Assembly: GCA_964560765.1 (NCBI GenBank)
Contig: CAZLMG010000026.1
Location: forward strand, 1-58,627
DNA length: 58,627 bases
From: CAZLMG01 sp964560765
Lineage (GTDB): Bacteria > Bdellovibrionota_B > Oligoflexia > Oligoflexales > CAZLMG01
Direction: 5' to 3'
A program made the translations under genes and the position numbers. Below, in pieces: positions 44,701-53,591 of this stretch; position 1 is the first letter of the stretch, and each line of letters starts with the position of its first letter. The notes beneath the pieces are model-generated. The model saw only the letters and a program-made list of their open reading frames with translations. It searched no databases and was not told the origin of the DNA.

Positions 44701-47700
44701 TGGACCCGCAAGTTCGAATGCGGTAAGTGCGACGAATTTTATCAATGGATACTTGCAATGCGACCCAGGCACCGGCGCGGCAGGCGAGATCAATTTGTTT
44801 GGCGGTGTGTCGCGAGTTGCTGTTTCCTCGAATGTATCTGGCTCACCTCTGCTGGCTGGCAATGACAACTTTACTTTGACTCAGATTGAATTGTTCCGCC
44901 ATCGCGGTCTCGCAGGTGAAGAGGCTCTTGTCCTAAGCTCCAGTCAGAGTTTCGACGTTGGCGTCACCAGTGATACGACCTCTACGCTTGGCATTGCCTC
45001 ACCACTTAGTTTGACATTCAGTACTGGTGGTATTCATGGTCCAGGCGCAACGGGTACGACGACTCTCGACTTTACCGTACACGAAAGTGACGTGACACCA
45101 ACAAGTACGCCAGTTAATACCTTACCCGGATCACGCACCGTTAGCGTCGAAGTCTTTGGAAAAACCGGAACGGTAACCAATATTGACATTGTCCCGAACC
45201 AGCCAGCAACGATGACGATTGATGTCAATGGCGGTAGCGCTGCTACCGCGGGTACAGCTTTTGATGCCACAGTGACGATCGAGGATGCGTTCGGCAATCG
45301 CACCGACGGTAAAGGTGCGGGAGCCGGCATTCGTGCGGCCTGGGCTTCGACAAAGGACTGTACAGTCGGCTCAGGACTCCTCGATATTTCTGGCGGATCT
45401 GCGTCAGATGAGCGCTACGACTCCGATGCTTCGACTGCGGCCGTGACTCCAGATGACACCGCACCTGGCGCCGAGGACAGTGCAGATTATGGTGTATTCA
45501 CCGTAACGGGCATTACCTTGTACAAGAAAATGGTTTCCGAGACACTTTACTTCGACGCTTGCGGCTTGGCTCAAGAAAGTGAAAGCATCCAGGTCAATCC
45601 AGGCGCCGCTCACAACGTTTACTTTAACAATGTTGACGCGACGACGGAATGGGCAACCCCGACCGATGCTGCACCCGGCCTCACCGAAATTGAGTGCACG
45701 AACTCCGGTGCCTATACGAGTGCCGCGGTATCCTGCCCGTCCATTTATTCATTCGTCTATGACCAATGGGGCAACCACCTCGATAGCGACAACTGCTCTT
45801 GGTCGTATGCGGACCTGACTGCAGGTGGCGATGGTGGTTCAGCAACGCTGACTTTTACAGCGGGTCCTGTCGCGCAGAATACACCGTCGGCCGCGAACTT
45901 CGTCAACGGCAATTTGACCTGCAATCCCGGCACAGGTACCGCTGGCGTCATCAACATCTTTGGTGGGGTATCTCGAATCGAAGTCTCATCGTCCTATCCC
46001 GGGACGCCGATCATCGCTGGTAACAACAACCTGATCGTCACCCAGATCGATCTTTTCCGCCACCGGGGTGCCGGCGGTGAAGAAGCCGTTAGCTTTGCCA
46101 GCGCCACGAATATCGATGTGGGCATCACCACCGACTCAACGACAACATTAGGTGTTGTATCGCCTGTCAACTTATCCTTTGACACGGATGGTATCCACGG
46201 AGTGGGAGCTACGGGCACAACCGCGCTCGATTTTACGGTGCATGAAAGCGATGAAACGCCAACAAGTACGCCGGTAAACGGCTTACCTGGCTCTCGCACG
46301 CTGACAGTACAGGTTTTTGGCAAGACAGATACGATTGATAACATCGACGTTTTGCCAGCAGAACCGGCTAGTATCTCCATCGTTCTCAACGGTGGCAGCG
46401 CCGCAACGGCCGGCACCGCATTTAACGCTGTGGTAACGGTGCGTGATGCTTTTAACAATCGAGCTGATGGTAAGGGAGCAGGAGCTGGCGATCGTACCGC
46501 CTGGACCAAAGACTGCACGATTGCTGGTGGTTATCTGGATATTTCAGGTGGCGATGACTCGGTAGAACAATATGACTCCGATCCCGAGACGCCCGCTATC
46601 ACCCCCGATGACACCGCACCAGGTGCTGAGGACTCTGCAGACTATGGTACATTCAGCATTACGGGCATCACACTTTACAAAAAGAAGGCTTCAGAGACGC
46701 TCTACTTTGATGGCTGCGGAATTGCTCAGGCCAGTGCCAACATTCAGGTCAATCCGGGTGCGGCAGCCAACGTTTATTTCAACAATGTGGATGCGACCAC
46801 AGAGTGGGCCACAATCACAGATCCTGCACCTGGCTTGACAGAGATCGAGTGCACCAATTCGGGTGCATACACCAGCGCTGCGGTTTCGTGCCCGACGATC
46901 TACGCATTTCTTTACGACCAATGGGGCAACCGCCGCGACAGCGACAACTGTTCTTGGTCCTACGCCGACCTGACGGCAGGCGGAGCCGGCGGCTCAGCCA
47001 CCTTAACGCACGCTGCCGGGCCAGTGGCGCAAAACACGCCATCAGCCGCCAACTTCGTGAACGGCAATCTAACATGTAACCCTGGCACCGGCACTCCGGG
47101 TGTCATCAACGTCTTCGGCGGCGTGGCTCGCATCGATGTGGCGTCGAGCTACTCGGGCACCCCCATCATTGCTGGCAATAATAACTTCACCGTGACCCAA
47201 ATCAACCTCTTCCGTCACCGCGGCGCTGGTGGCGAAGAAACCATGAGCTACGCTAGTGCAACCAACATCAACGTTGGCATCACCTCCAATTCAACGTCGA
47301 CACTCGGAGTTGCGGTACCTGTCAGTCTTTCCTTCGATACAGGCGGTGTCCACGGAGCGGGGGCTACAGGTACGACTGCTCTTGACTTTACAGTTCATGA
47401 GAGCAGCGTGACACCGACCAGCGTACCCGTTAACACATTGCCAGGTGCTCGCACGGTTACCGTTCAAGTGTTTGGTAAAACAGATACTGTGACCAACATT
47501 GATATCTTGCCAGCCGAACCAGCCAGTGTATCCATCGTTCTTAATGGTGGCAGCGCTGCAACCGCAGGCACAGCCTTCAACGCTGTCGTTACGGTTCGAG
47601 ATGCATTCAACAACCGTGCCGATGGTAAAGGTGCCGGCGTCGGCGATCGCACCGCTTGGACGAAGGATTGTACAATTGTCGGGGGCTATCTTGATATCTC

Positions 47701-50700
47701 AGGCGGAACAACCTCGACTGAGCGTTATGACTCGGACCCACCGACCGCAGCCATTACACCTGACGATACCGCTCCTGGCGCTGAGGATAGTGCAGATTAC
47801 GGCCGCTTCACGGTAACTGGCATCACACTCTACAGCAAGACCGCGTCCGAAACGCTCTATTTTGATGGTTGCGGCATTGCCCAGGCAAGCGCAAACATTC
47901 AAGTTCACCCAGGACCAGCGTACAATGTCTACTTCAATAACGTGAACTCGACCACGCAATGGGCAACCACAACCGATCCCGCACCTGGATTAACAGAGAT
48001 TGAATGTACGAACTCGGGTGCGTATACTAGCTCGGCTGTCACCTGCCCAACCATCTACTCGTTCCTCTATGACCAATGGGGTAACCGCCGCGACAGCGAC
48101 AACTGCAATTGGTCCTATGCCGACTTGACTGCCGGTGGTGCCGGTGGCTCAGCAACCTTAACGCACGCAGCCGGGCCCATTGCTCAGAACACGCCGTCGG
48201 CAGCGAACTTCGTCAACGGAAATTTGACTTGCAATGCAGGTACGGGCACTCCGGGCGTCATCAATGTCTTCGGCGGTGTAGCTCGCATTGACGTGGCCTC
48301 GACCTATACCGGCACTCCGATCATCGCCGCTAACAACAATATAACAGTGACTCAGATCGACCTTTTCCGCCATCGCGGTGCCGGTGGCGAAGAGGCCATG
48401 AGCTATGCTAGTCCCACGAACATCAACGTTGGCATCACTTCCAACTCGACATCGACACTCGGAGTCGCGGTTCCAGTAAGTCTATCTTTCGATACCGCTG
48501 GTGTTCACGGAGCTGGCGCCACCGGCACAACGGCACTCGACTTTACGGTCCACGAAAGCAGCGTCACGCCAACGAGCGTCCCGGTCAACACCTTGCCGGG
48601 TGCACGAACCTTGACGGTGCAGGTCTTTGGCAAAACAGACACCGTGACCAATATCGACGTTCTACCTGCGGAGCCGGCAAGCCTTTCCATCGTCCTAAAT
48701 GGCGGCAGCGCCGCAACGGCAGGCACTGCATTCAATGCCGTTGTCACGGTGCGCGATGCCTTCAACAACCGTGCGGACGGCAAGGGCGCGGGTGCGGGAG
48801 ATCGCACGACTTGGACGAAGGACTGTACGATTGCTGGTGGCTATCTTGACATCACAGGTGGTACCGATTCAGTAGAGCGCTACGATTCTGTGGCCATCAC
48901 CAACGCTATTACTCCAGACGATACAGCTCCAGGCGCCGAAGACAGCGCTGACTATGGCCGATTCAACGTCACCGGAATCACACTCTATTACAAGATCGCT
49001 TCGGAGACACTTGCCTTTACTGGTTGCGGTATCGGGCCGAACAATGCCACCATTACAGTCAACCCAGCCGTCGCCAATGCGGTATATTTCAACAATACAG
49101 ATACGCCATGGCCGACCCCAGGGGATCCCGCACCCGGCTACACAGACCACCAGTGCGCTAACAGCGGTGCCGCGACGTCGTCAAACGTGACCTGCCCAAC
49201 CGTTTATGCTTTCGCTTATGACCTGTGGGGCAATCAGCTAGACAATCAGAACTGCACATGGTCTTACTCCGCCAATGCGGGCGCAGCAACAGTTCCAACC
49301 TATACAGCGTCTGGAGTGCGCACCAGCACACCTACCGCTACGAACTTCATCGACGGCAACCTGCGCTGCACACACGGCAGCGCCTTTTCCGAGGTCAATA
49401 TATTCGGCGGTATCTCTAGCATTGAGCTGACCCACGATTACACGGCACCAGGCCCAATCGCTGCCGCCTTGAACAACATCAATATTTCGAAGATAAAACT
49501 GTATCGCCGGCATGGCGGCGTCACGGAAGATATGACTTACTCCGTTGGCACCAGTCAAACTATCGCATTTTCCACGACTTCACTTGTACCTATGAACACG
49601 ACCTCGTGTGCGGCTGGTCCTCCCTATGTTCATTGTATGGGGCAACCTGCCAGCCTGAGCTGCACCTTTAACACGGATGGCGAGTGTACGACGGCCTATC
49701 CGTTTGACATGACACGTGCCGAGTACGCTGACTTGGGCAACGGCAACCGCAGTATCACGGCGACGATCCGTGGCAAGACCGCGCAGATCACGAACATCAA
49801 CATTCGGCCGACAAGTGCCTTTACCGTGGCCGTACATCCTTTCGGTACGGCGCCGACAGCCAAAACAGCGGGCACCGCCTTTACGCAAAGCCTTGCCATT
49901 TACGACCAATTCTACAATGTGACAGAAGAAAGCGGCTGCGATGATGCGCGCATGAATGTGGACTTTTCGACGCCCGGCACGCCAACAAGTCCCGGCGGCT
50001 GGACCGGCGTCGCCACACCTCCGGCATATGCGGGCCCTACGACAACCACAAATACTCCCGATGGCGGACACTTCACGTCCGGCAATGTGACGCTTTATAG
50101 GTCTGGAAGCAACACAGTGCGCTACGTGGTCGAAGACGTCGCAACTGCGGATTGCACCATTCCGACGAGCTTTGTCAACGTCACGTACACCGTCAACCCG
50201 GCGGGGGCGAACGTTGTGTATTTTGACGCGGACGGCAACCGAACAGATATTCTATCGACCGATATCCCACCGAAACTGACCGAGCGCTACTGTACCAACA
50301 ATATGGCGTCGGCCACAGATGCGACCGTGAGTTGCCCCATCATTTATAGCTTCTTCTGGGACGCTTACGGCAACCAAACTAGCAGCAACAGCTGCACGAC
50401 CTGGAGTTGGGTGAACAATGGTTCGGCCACGACACCATCTGGGTTCACGGCAGCAGCGGCTGTCTCGAAGACCATCAGCGCCAATACCTGGGTTGATGGC
50501 AAGTTGACTTGTACCCAGAACGGCAATTCAAGTGAGATTCTGGTTTATGGCGGTATCTCTGAGATTGACGTCACTTACACGGAGACAGCAAACAGCTCAT
50601 TGGCCGTTGTCGCCGAACTCGATAACTTGAACCTAACCAGCCTCAAAGCGTCCATGCGAAAAGATGGCGTCAAGACTGACATTAACATCGCCGGGTCGCG

Positions 50701-53581
50701 CCCCATCGACATCAATCATACATTGACCGTCGTCAATGGCGGCCTGGGTCAAACAGACCCGTTCAACTGTACCTTTGATTCCACTGGACTTTGCTCGACA
50801 GCGTTCGCCTTTGACCTACTGGATGCCCAGCAGAATAAGAACTTTACCTTGCGACTGTACAGCGCCACCTATGCTCTCACCGACGTGGACGTCGCTCCGA
50901 ACGACGAGTTCGAGCTGCGGATGACGGCTGGCGGCCTTGCAAAAATGGCGGGCGTTGGCTTTGACGTCACCGTCACGGCTTACGATGCCTTCGGTAACGT
51001 CGCCACCGGCTTCCACAATGAAAATGTCGACTTGACATTCGCTTGGCTCAACACCACAGCCACCAATGCGGATGGCGCCGGCGACAATCAGGCTGCAGAA
51101 ACGACGGCCGCTGCCGCAACATGGACCTTTCTCAACGGCGTCGCCACTTCAACAGGATCACCATTTGTCCTGTACAACGAATCTGATGTCGGCATTGCCC
51201 TGGACATCACCGCATACAGCCATGCCAGCACGTTGGACATCGATACCAATCTGACGGGCTTTACGGTCGACCACAACACCATTGTAGGCTACACTAAGAT
51301 TCACGACGTGAGCACTGCAGACACGCCATGGTCTGATGAAATCACAACCCATAGCATGACAACAGACGACACCAAGCAATTGTGGGCGCATGGCTACGAT
51401 GCATGGGGTAACTACATTTCACTGGTGACGGGTAACTGGACGGCCTCCAATGAGCTATCAGGTCGCCTTGGCGCCGCGACGGGCGTCAACACCATCACGG
51501 TGGATCCGAATGCGGTTACCGCCACAACATCTGTGGTTACTTTCGATCATGGATCCGCAACCGACGACTCTACCGGTGATTTCACTGTCAATCCAGGTGC
51601 TCTTTCCCACTTCGTCGTCGAATTTGTCGGCGTGGCTTCGCCTGTGACGGCTGGACAAGAGTTTGCGGTACGCGTGACCGCTAAAGATGCCGAGCAGAAC
51701 ACCAAGCTGGATCATGATGGCAGCCAACCCATCAATTGGTTGTGGAACAACGCGTCTAACGCCCCAGACTCTACCGCGCCCAAGAAGCCAAGCGATGGTA
51801 ACTTTAACTTTACCGACGGCGTGTATGAATCCGCAGCGACGGCATTTGCGCTCTACAACGCCACAACGAGCAATGCCACTCTTTCTGTGAATGACGGCTC
51901 GGGACATTCAGGTACGACGGTCGCGACTTTGGCCGTGGATTCAGCAATTCCTGCCGAGTTGCGCCTGGACAACATCACAGCCAAAACAGCTGGCGTGCCA
52001 TTCTCTGTCACCGCCCGCGTACTGGACGCTTACGAGAACCCGGTTGAGGCGAGTTGCGGCACAGACATGAGCGTCACCGATCCTGGTGGCAACACCTCTC
52101 CGGGCGGGCATGGCGGATCGGCGACGGGACCAAACCTCCCTGCAGGCTTGGTGGCCGAGGATAGCACGGGCGTTTACACGACGGATGGTGGCGACCAAAT
52201 TACACTCTACAAAGAAGGCATCAACAATCTGACCTTCACCGCCTGTACCGGCAACTTGCAGGTTGGCGGCAACGTCACGGTCAATCCGGCTGCCGTCAAT
52301 GCCATTTATCTGTCGACCACGAACTCAGCTCCCGCATCTCACCTTACAACTGTTGGATGCTCAGAAGGAACAACCGTCAGCTGCGCGCCGCTCTATGCCT
52401 TCGCCTGGGATGCTTACGGCAATGAAATTGATGATGGCGCCTTCCAGTGTGCAAGCTGGAGCTACGCAAATGATAACGCCAATCCATATGATAGCCCAAA
52501 TCCATCGCTATCTAACGTCGCGAATGCGCACAGCACCCAATTGACCGGCAGCACGTGGCATGTTGAGGGGACGATTACCTGTACGGCTGGAGTCACCGCC
52601 GATACCAATGTCAGCCTGACAAGGGTTGAGAAGTCCTACAGCATGTCGTGCGGATCTTGGAGCTGCCAAGCGGACGATGCGCCCGTGGCAACATGTACAG
52701 TTACCAACAATACAGGCTACGACTTTAGCGCGACCAACTGGACGAACTTTGTCGGCGACGACAGTGCCTGTACTGGCGGGGTAAATACCGGCGGCTCATG
52801 TAACATCACCTATGAAGGAACAGAAGGTCAGGCTTCGGGCAGCATCTCGGTTACATCAACCGCGGATGCAGGAGTCGCATCGTTCGTGAGTTTGAGTCAT
52901 CCAGCGGCCACTCAAGTCCAAGCAGGCGCGGTGGCGCCGAACTGCACAGATGTGATTTCGACGAATGTGGGCGGCTGGTCTTGCAACAATGGCAATGGCC
53001 GCATCGCGGTAACCCTGACCAACAATAACGGCACACAAGCCGCGAACGTCAGCGCATCCATGCCGTCGTTTTCACCTGCTGGAAATTTCACCATCGCCAC
53101 TAGCAACTGCGCCGGAAACACCATCGCCGCTGGCGGCGGTACCTGTGTCGACACTTTGGAAAATCCTTCCAGTGGCGAGAGCACCTCAGCTGATTACGAC
53201 TTTGCAAGTTACTTCCAAAGTGTCGGCGCGAATATTCCGGCCTCTCCGGATTGTCGGCAAACGGTTTCGGTTGGTTCAATCGTGACAGCTGCCTGCTCTG
53301 AACCAGGTGGAAGTAAGAGTGTCACCTATACTCTGACCAACAACAACACCTTGAACTCGGTCACCGTTGGCACCATCACAGTGAACGATGCTGCTCCGGC
53401 TGTCGGCGCGGTGGGCGGGAACAACTGCACAACCATCGCTCCCGGCGGCAACTGCCAGTTCACGGTGGATTACACGGATACACCTGCTGTCAACAACACG
53501 GATATCTCGGTAGACTTGACCGATGGTTATTTTACCGACATCAGCATCGACACGAGCATGGGCGACAACTCATGCCCGTAG
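41756..53581 (+). CDS. Giant Ig-like repeat lipoprotein (3,941 residues)
   Basis: This is the largest gene in the window. The ATG at 41756 gives a lipoprotein signal (VATLVASLVASAC). The protein is a chain of bacterial Ig-like modules; each begins with a T-A-G-x-x-F-x-V-x-V-x-D-x-x-x-N pattern close to the Big_1/invasin type (AGTAFDATVTIEDAFGN, AGVPFSVTARVLDAYEN and about ten more). From about residue 900 a ~385-residue composite unit repeats four times with few changes, then twice or more in diverged form. Each unit carries several cysteines, suggesting internal disulfides. The last 400 residues are Asn/Thr/Cys-rich beta repeats (VTYTLTNNNT). The base composition shows no sign of foreign origin. 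A long surface fibre or adhesin is the natural reading, but the lipid anchor is at the N-terminus and no LPXTG or autotransporter end is present. Confidence 0.9.
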   Translation: MTTPLQRNGAQLRWGMVATLVASLVASACGSGSKRKVVDSRSALDLTTLSLAADSGGDQSVQPLVTYETEVIFSVIDSNGYAVPKIPVAFKLFDATDLAGEKPTEEQIATAWESDAVVVGTPSEATTALIAARTAEEMTGKIVSAGEVSDAAGLVKLQISAPAVHRRIIAVVGRIVKDGEIQGSAGALLLKSDDYGPATRFEVATTNANAEKAGTSFQISIIARDSSGFVAEDFSGSHTLALSHDAEASWAGFVPTMPAASVNCTFSAGTCQLGSGPYTLTKATETSISVSEAALSLTGEAAIAVSTDSTTQHVVLASKAGGPAASAAAITEVANAGGSRTYSLDFTADMDTLDAYPALVDAGGNYLSTPASAAWVITGPLDSVKSDLGANGKNFAPSAAGTGTFTVTVGTLVGNVDYNLKHGNLDQLQLATNLVGNAVAGTAFDIVLTAQDRKGNTVLTVEGAKEIAWTVTGNSATVEDHDIALPADGPLTFTAGVAPAVQVTNFNALADIDITAEITDGTVVVDGSTGTIDTDPNTAHHVGVAGPATAETTWNHSMTFSATFTCRDEWGNTTSGCPNDIQLEVRTAGNAPVGILEGTGASVGTLDLSTATPLVINDLAFNIGGDYRIYGYSTSTPAFSSTDDSSPIIEFEGSLLNIVKFRIDYDSALPTMAGVPVDVTVYALGSGDATITDIDDQLNAGTYTWGAGAGIAPQAALDATNPVFPAGVGGLTFTAGVATATFTAYRAETIVDNTPLFTLTAGSNTWTGYTNGDHDIVANVPAEFVTADPGTQTAGTSFGLTIDILDAYENPTDGFGTDGDCDVDRLTVSVVTPGEADGRGEFGGSSTAFSDVTGVAPFGDRFLPTGIVIYRTGSINLSLEGCDGVTDSITVTVEADDAANVYFNRVDASTEWATPADAPPGLTELECPNSGIYSDSDTACPTLYSFVYDQYGNRLASDQCTWSYTDQTAGAGGGDAAPTYAAGPASSNAVSATNFINGYLQCDPGTGAAGEINLFGGVSRVAVSSNVSGSPLLAGNDNFTLTQIELFRHRGLAGEEALVLSSSQSFDVGVTSDTTSTLGIASPLSLTFSTGGIHGPGATGTTTLDFTVHESDVTPTSTPVNTLPGSRTVSVEVFGKTGTVTNIDIVPNQPATMTIDVNGGSAATAGTAFDATVTIEDAFGNRTDGKGAGAGIRAAWASTKDCTVGSGLLDISGGSASDERYDSDASTAAVTPDDTAPGAEDSADYGVFTVTGITLYKKMVSETLYFDACGLAQESESIQVNPGAAHNVYFNNVDATTEWATPTDAAPGLTEIECTNSGAYTSAAVSCPSIYSFVYDQWGNHLDSDNCSWSYADLTAGGDGGSATLTFTAGPVAQNTPSAANFVNGNLTCNPGTGTAGVINIFGGVSRIEVSSSYPGTPIIAGNNNLIVTQIDLFRHRGAGGEEAVSFASATNIDVGITTDSTTTLGVVSPVNLSFDTDGIHGVGATGTTALDFTVHESDETPTSTPVNGLPGSRTLTVQVFGKTDTIDNIDVLPAEPASISIVLNGGSAATAGTAFNAVVTVRDAFNNRADGKGAGAGDRTAWTKDCTIAGGYLDISGGDDSVEQYDSDPETPAITPDDTAPGAEDSADYGTFSITGITLYKKKASETLYFDGCGIAQASANIQVNPGAAANVYFNNVDATTEWATITDPAPGLTEIECTNSGAYTSAAVSCPTIYAFLYDQWGNRRDSDNCSWSYADLTAGGAGGSATLTHAAGPVAQNTPSAANFVNGNLTCNPGTGTPGVINVFGGVARIDVASSYSGTPIIAGNNNFTVTQINLFRHRGAGGEETMSYASATNINVGITSNSTSTLGVAVPVSLSFDTGGVHGAGATGTTALDFTVHESSVTPTSVPVNTLPGARTVTVQVFGKTDTVTNIDILPAEPASVSIVLNGGSAATAGTAFNAVVTVRDAFNNRADGKGAGVGDRTAWTKDCTIVGGYLDISGGTTSTERYDSDPPTAAITPDDTAPGAEDSADYGRFTVTGITLYSKTASETLYFDGCGIAQASANIQVHPGPAYNVYFNNVNSTTQWATTTDPAPGLTEIECTNSGAYTSSAVTCPTIYSFLYDQWGNRRDSDNCNWSYADLTAGGAGGSATLTHAAGPIAQNTPSAANFVNGNLTCNAGTGTPGVINVFGGVARIDVASTYTGTPIIAANNNITVTQIDLFRHRGAGGEEAMSYASPTNINVGITSNSTSTLGVAVPVSLSFDTAGVHGAGATGTTALDFTVHESSVTPTSVPVNTLPGARTLTVQVFGKTDTVTNIDVLPAEPASLSIVLNGGSAATAGTAFNAVVTVRDAFNNRADGKGAGAGDRTTWTKDCTIAGGYLDITGGTDSVERYDSVAITNAITPDDTAPGAEDSADYGRFNVTGITLYYKIASETLAFTGCGIGPNNATITVNPAVANAVYFNNTDTPWPTPGDPAPGYTDHQCANSGAATSSNVTCPTVYAFAYDLWGNQLDNQNCTWSYSANAGAATVPTYTASGVRTSTPTATNFIDGNLRCTHGSAFSEVNIFGGISSIELTHDYTAPGPIAAALNNINISKIKLYRRHGGVTEDMTYSVGTSQTIAFSTTSLVPMNTTSCAAGPPYVHCMGQPASLSCTFNTDGECTTAYPFDMTRAEYADLGNGNRSITATIRGKTAQITNINIRPTSAFTVAVHPFGTAPTAKTAGTAFTQSLAIYDQFYNVTEESGCDDARMNVDFSTPGTPTSPGGWTGVATPPAYAGPTTTTNTPDGGHFTSGNVTLYRSGSNTVRYVVEDVATADCTIPTSFVNVTYTVNPAGANVVYFDADGNRTDILSTDIPPKLTERYCTNNMASATDATVSCPIIYSFFWDAYGNQTSSNSCTTWSWVNNGSATTPSGFTAAAAVSKTISANTWVDGKLTCTQNGNSSEILVYGGISEIDVTYTETANSSLAVVAELDNLNLTSLKASMRKDGVKTDINIAGSRPIDINHTLTVVNGGLGQTDPFNCTFDSTGLCSTAFAFDLLDAQQNKNFTLRLYSATYALTDVDVAPNDEFELRMTAGGLAKMAGVGFDVTVTAYDAFGNVATGFHNENVDLTFAWLNTTATNADGAGDNQAAETTAAAATWTFLNGVATSTGSPFVLYNESDVGIALDITAYSHASTLDIDTNLTGFTVDHNTIVGYTKIHDVSTADTPWSDEITTHSMTTDDTKQLWAHGYDAWGNYISLVTGNWTASNELSGRLGAATGVNTITVDPNAVTATTSVVTFDHGSATDDSTGDFTVNPGALSHFVVEFVGVASPVTAGQEFAVRVTAKDAEQNTKLDHDGSQPINWLWNNASNAPDSTAPKKPSDGNFNFTDGVYESAATAFALYNATTSNATLSVNDGSGHSGTTVATLAVDSAIPAELRLDNITAKTAGVPFSVTARVLDAYENPVEASCGTDMSVTDPGGNTSPGGHGGSATGPNLPAGLVAEDSTGVYTTDGGDQITLYKEGINNLTFTACTGNLQVGGNVTVNPAAVNAIYLSTTNSAPASHLTTVGCSEGTTVSCAPLYAFAWDAYGNEIDDGAFQCASWSYANDNANPYDSPNPSLSNVANAHSTQLTGSTWHVEGTITCTAGVTADTNVSLTRVEKSYSMSCGSWSCQADDAPVATCTVTNNTGYDFSATNWTNFVGDDSACTGGVNTGGSCNITYEGTEGQASGSISVTSTADAGVASFVSLSHPAATQVQAGAVAPNCTDVISTNVGGWSCNNGNGRIAVTLTNNNGTQAANVSASMPSFSPAGNFTIATSNCAGNTIAAGGGTCVDTLENPSSGESTSADYDFASYFQSVGANIPASPDCRQTVSVGSIVTAACSEPGGSKSVTYTLTNNNTLNSVTVGTITVNDAAPAVGAVGGNNCTTIAPGGNCQFTVDYTDTPAVNNTDISVDLTDGYFTDISIDTSMGDNSCP
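44452..49075 (+). repeat. Four tandem ~1,155-bp coding repeats within the giant gene
   Basis: Units begin at about 44452, 45610, 46768 and 47920 (386, 386, 384 and 385 codons), each opening with a VYFN segment followed by TEWAT- or TQWAT-like residues and containing an FRHRG block and an Ig-like TAGTAF module. Units 3 and 4 are about 91% identical in protein over the ~290 residues I compared. In 67 aligned codons (from about 47327 and 48482) only 18 are the same, and 46 of the 49 differences are synonymous. More diverged copies continue to about 52300. Confidence 0.9.
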
Positions 53582-53591
53582 GAGCAAGCAG

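Noticed and set aside
44452..49075. CRISPR array or mobile-element repeat
   Set aside because: The repeats are coding, in frame, about 1.15 kb long, and lie inside one uninterrupted gene.
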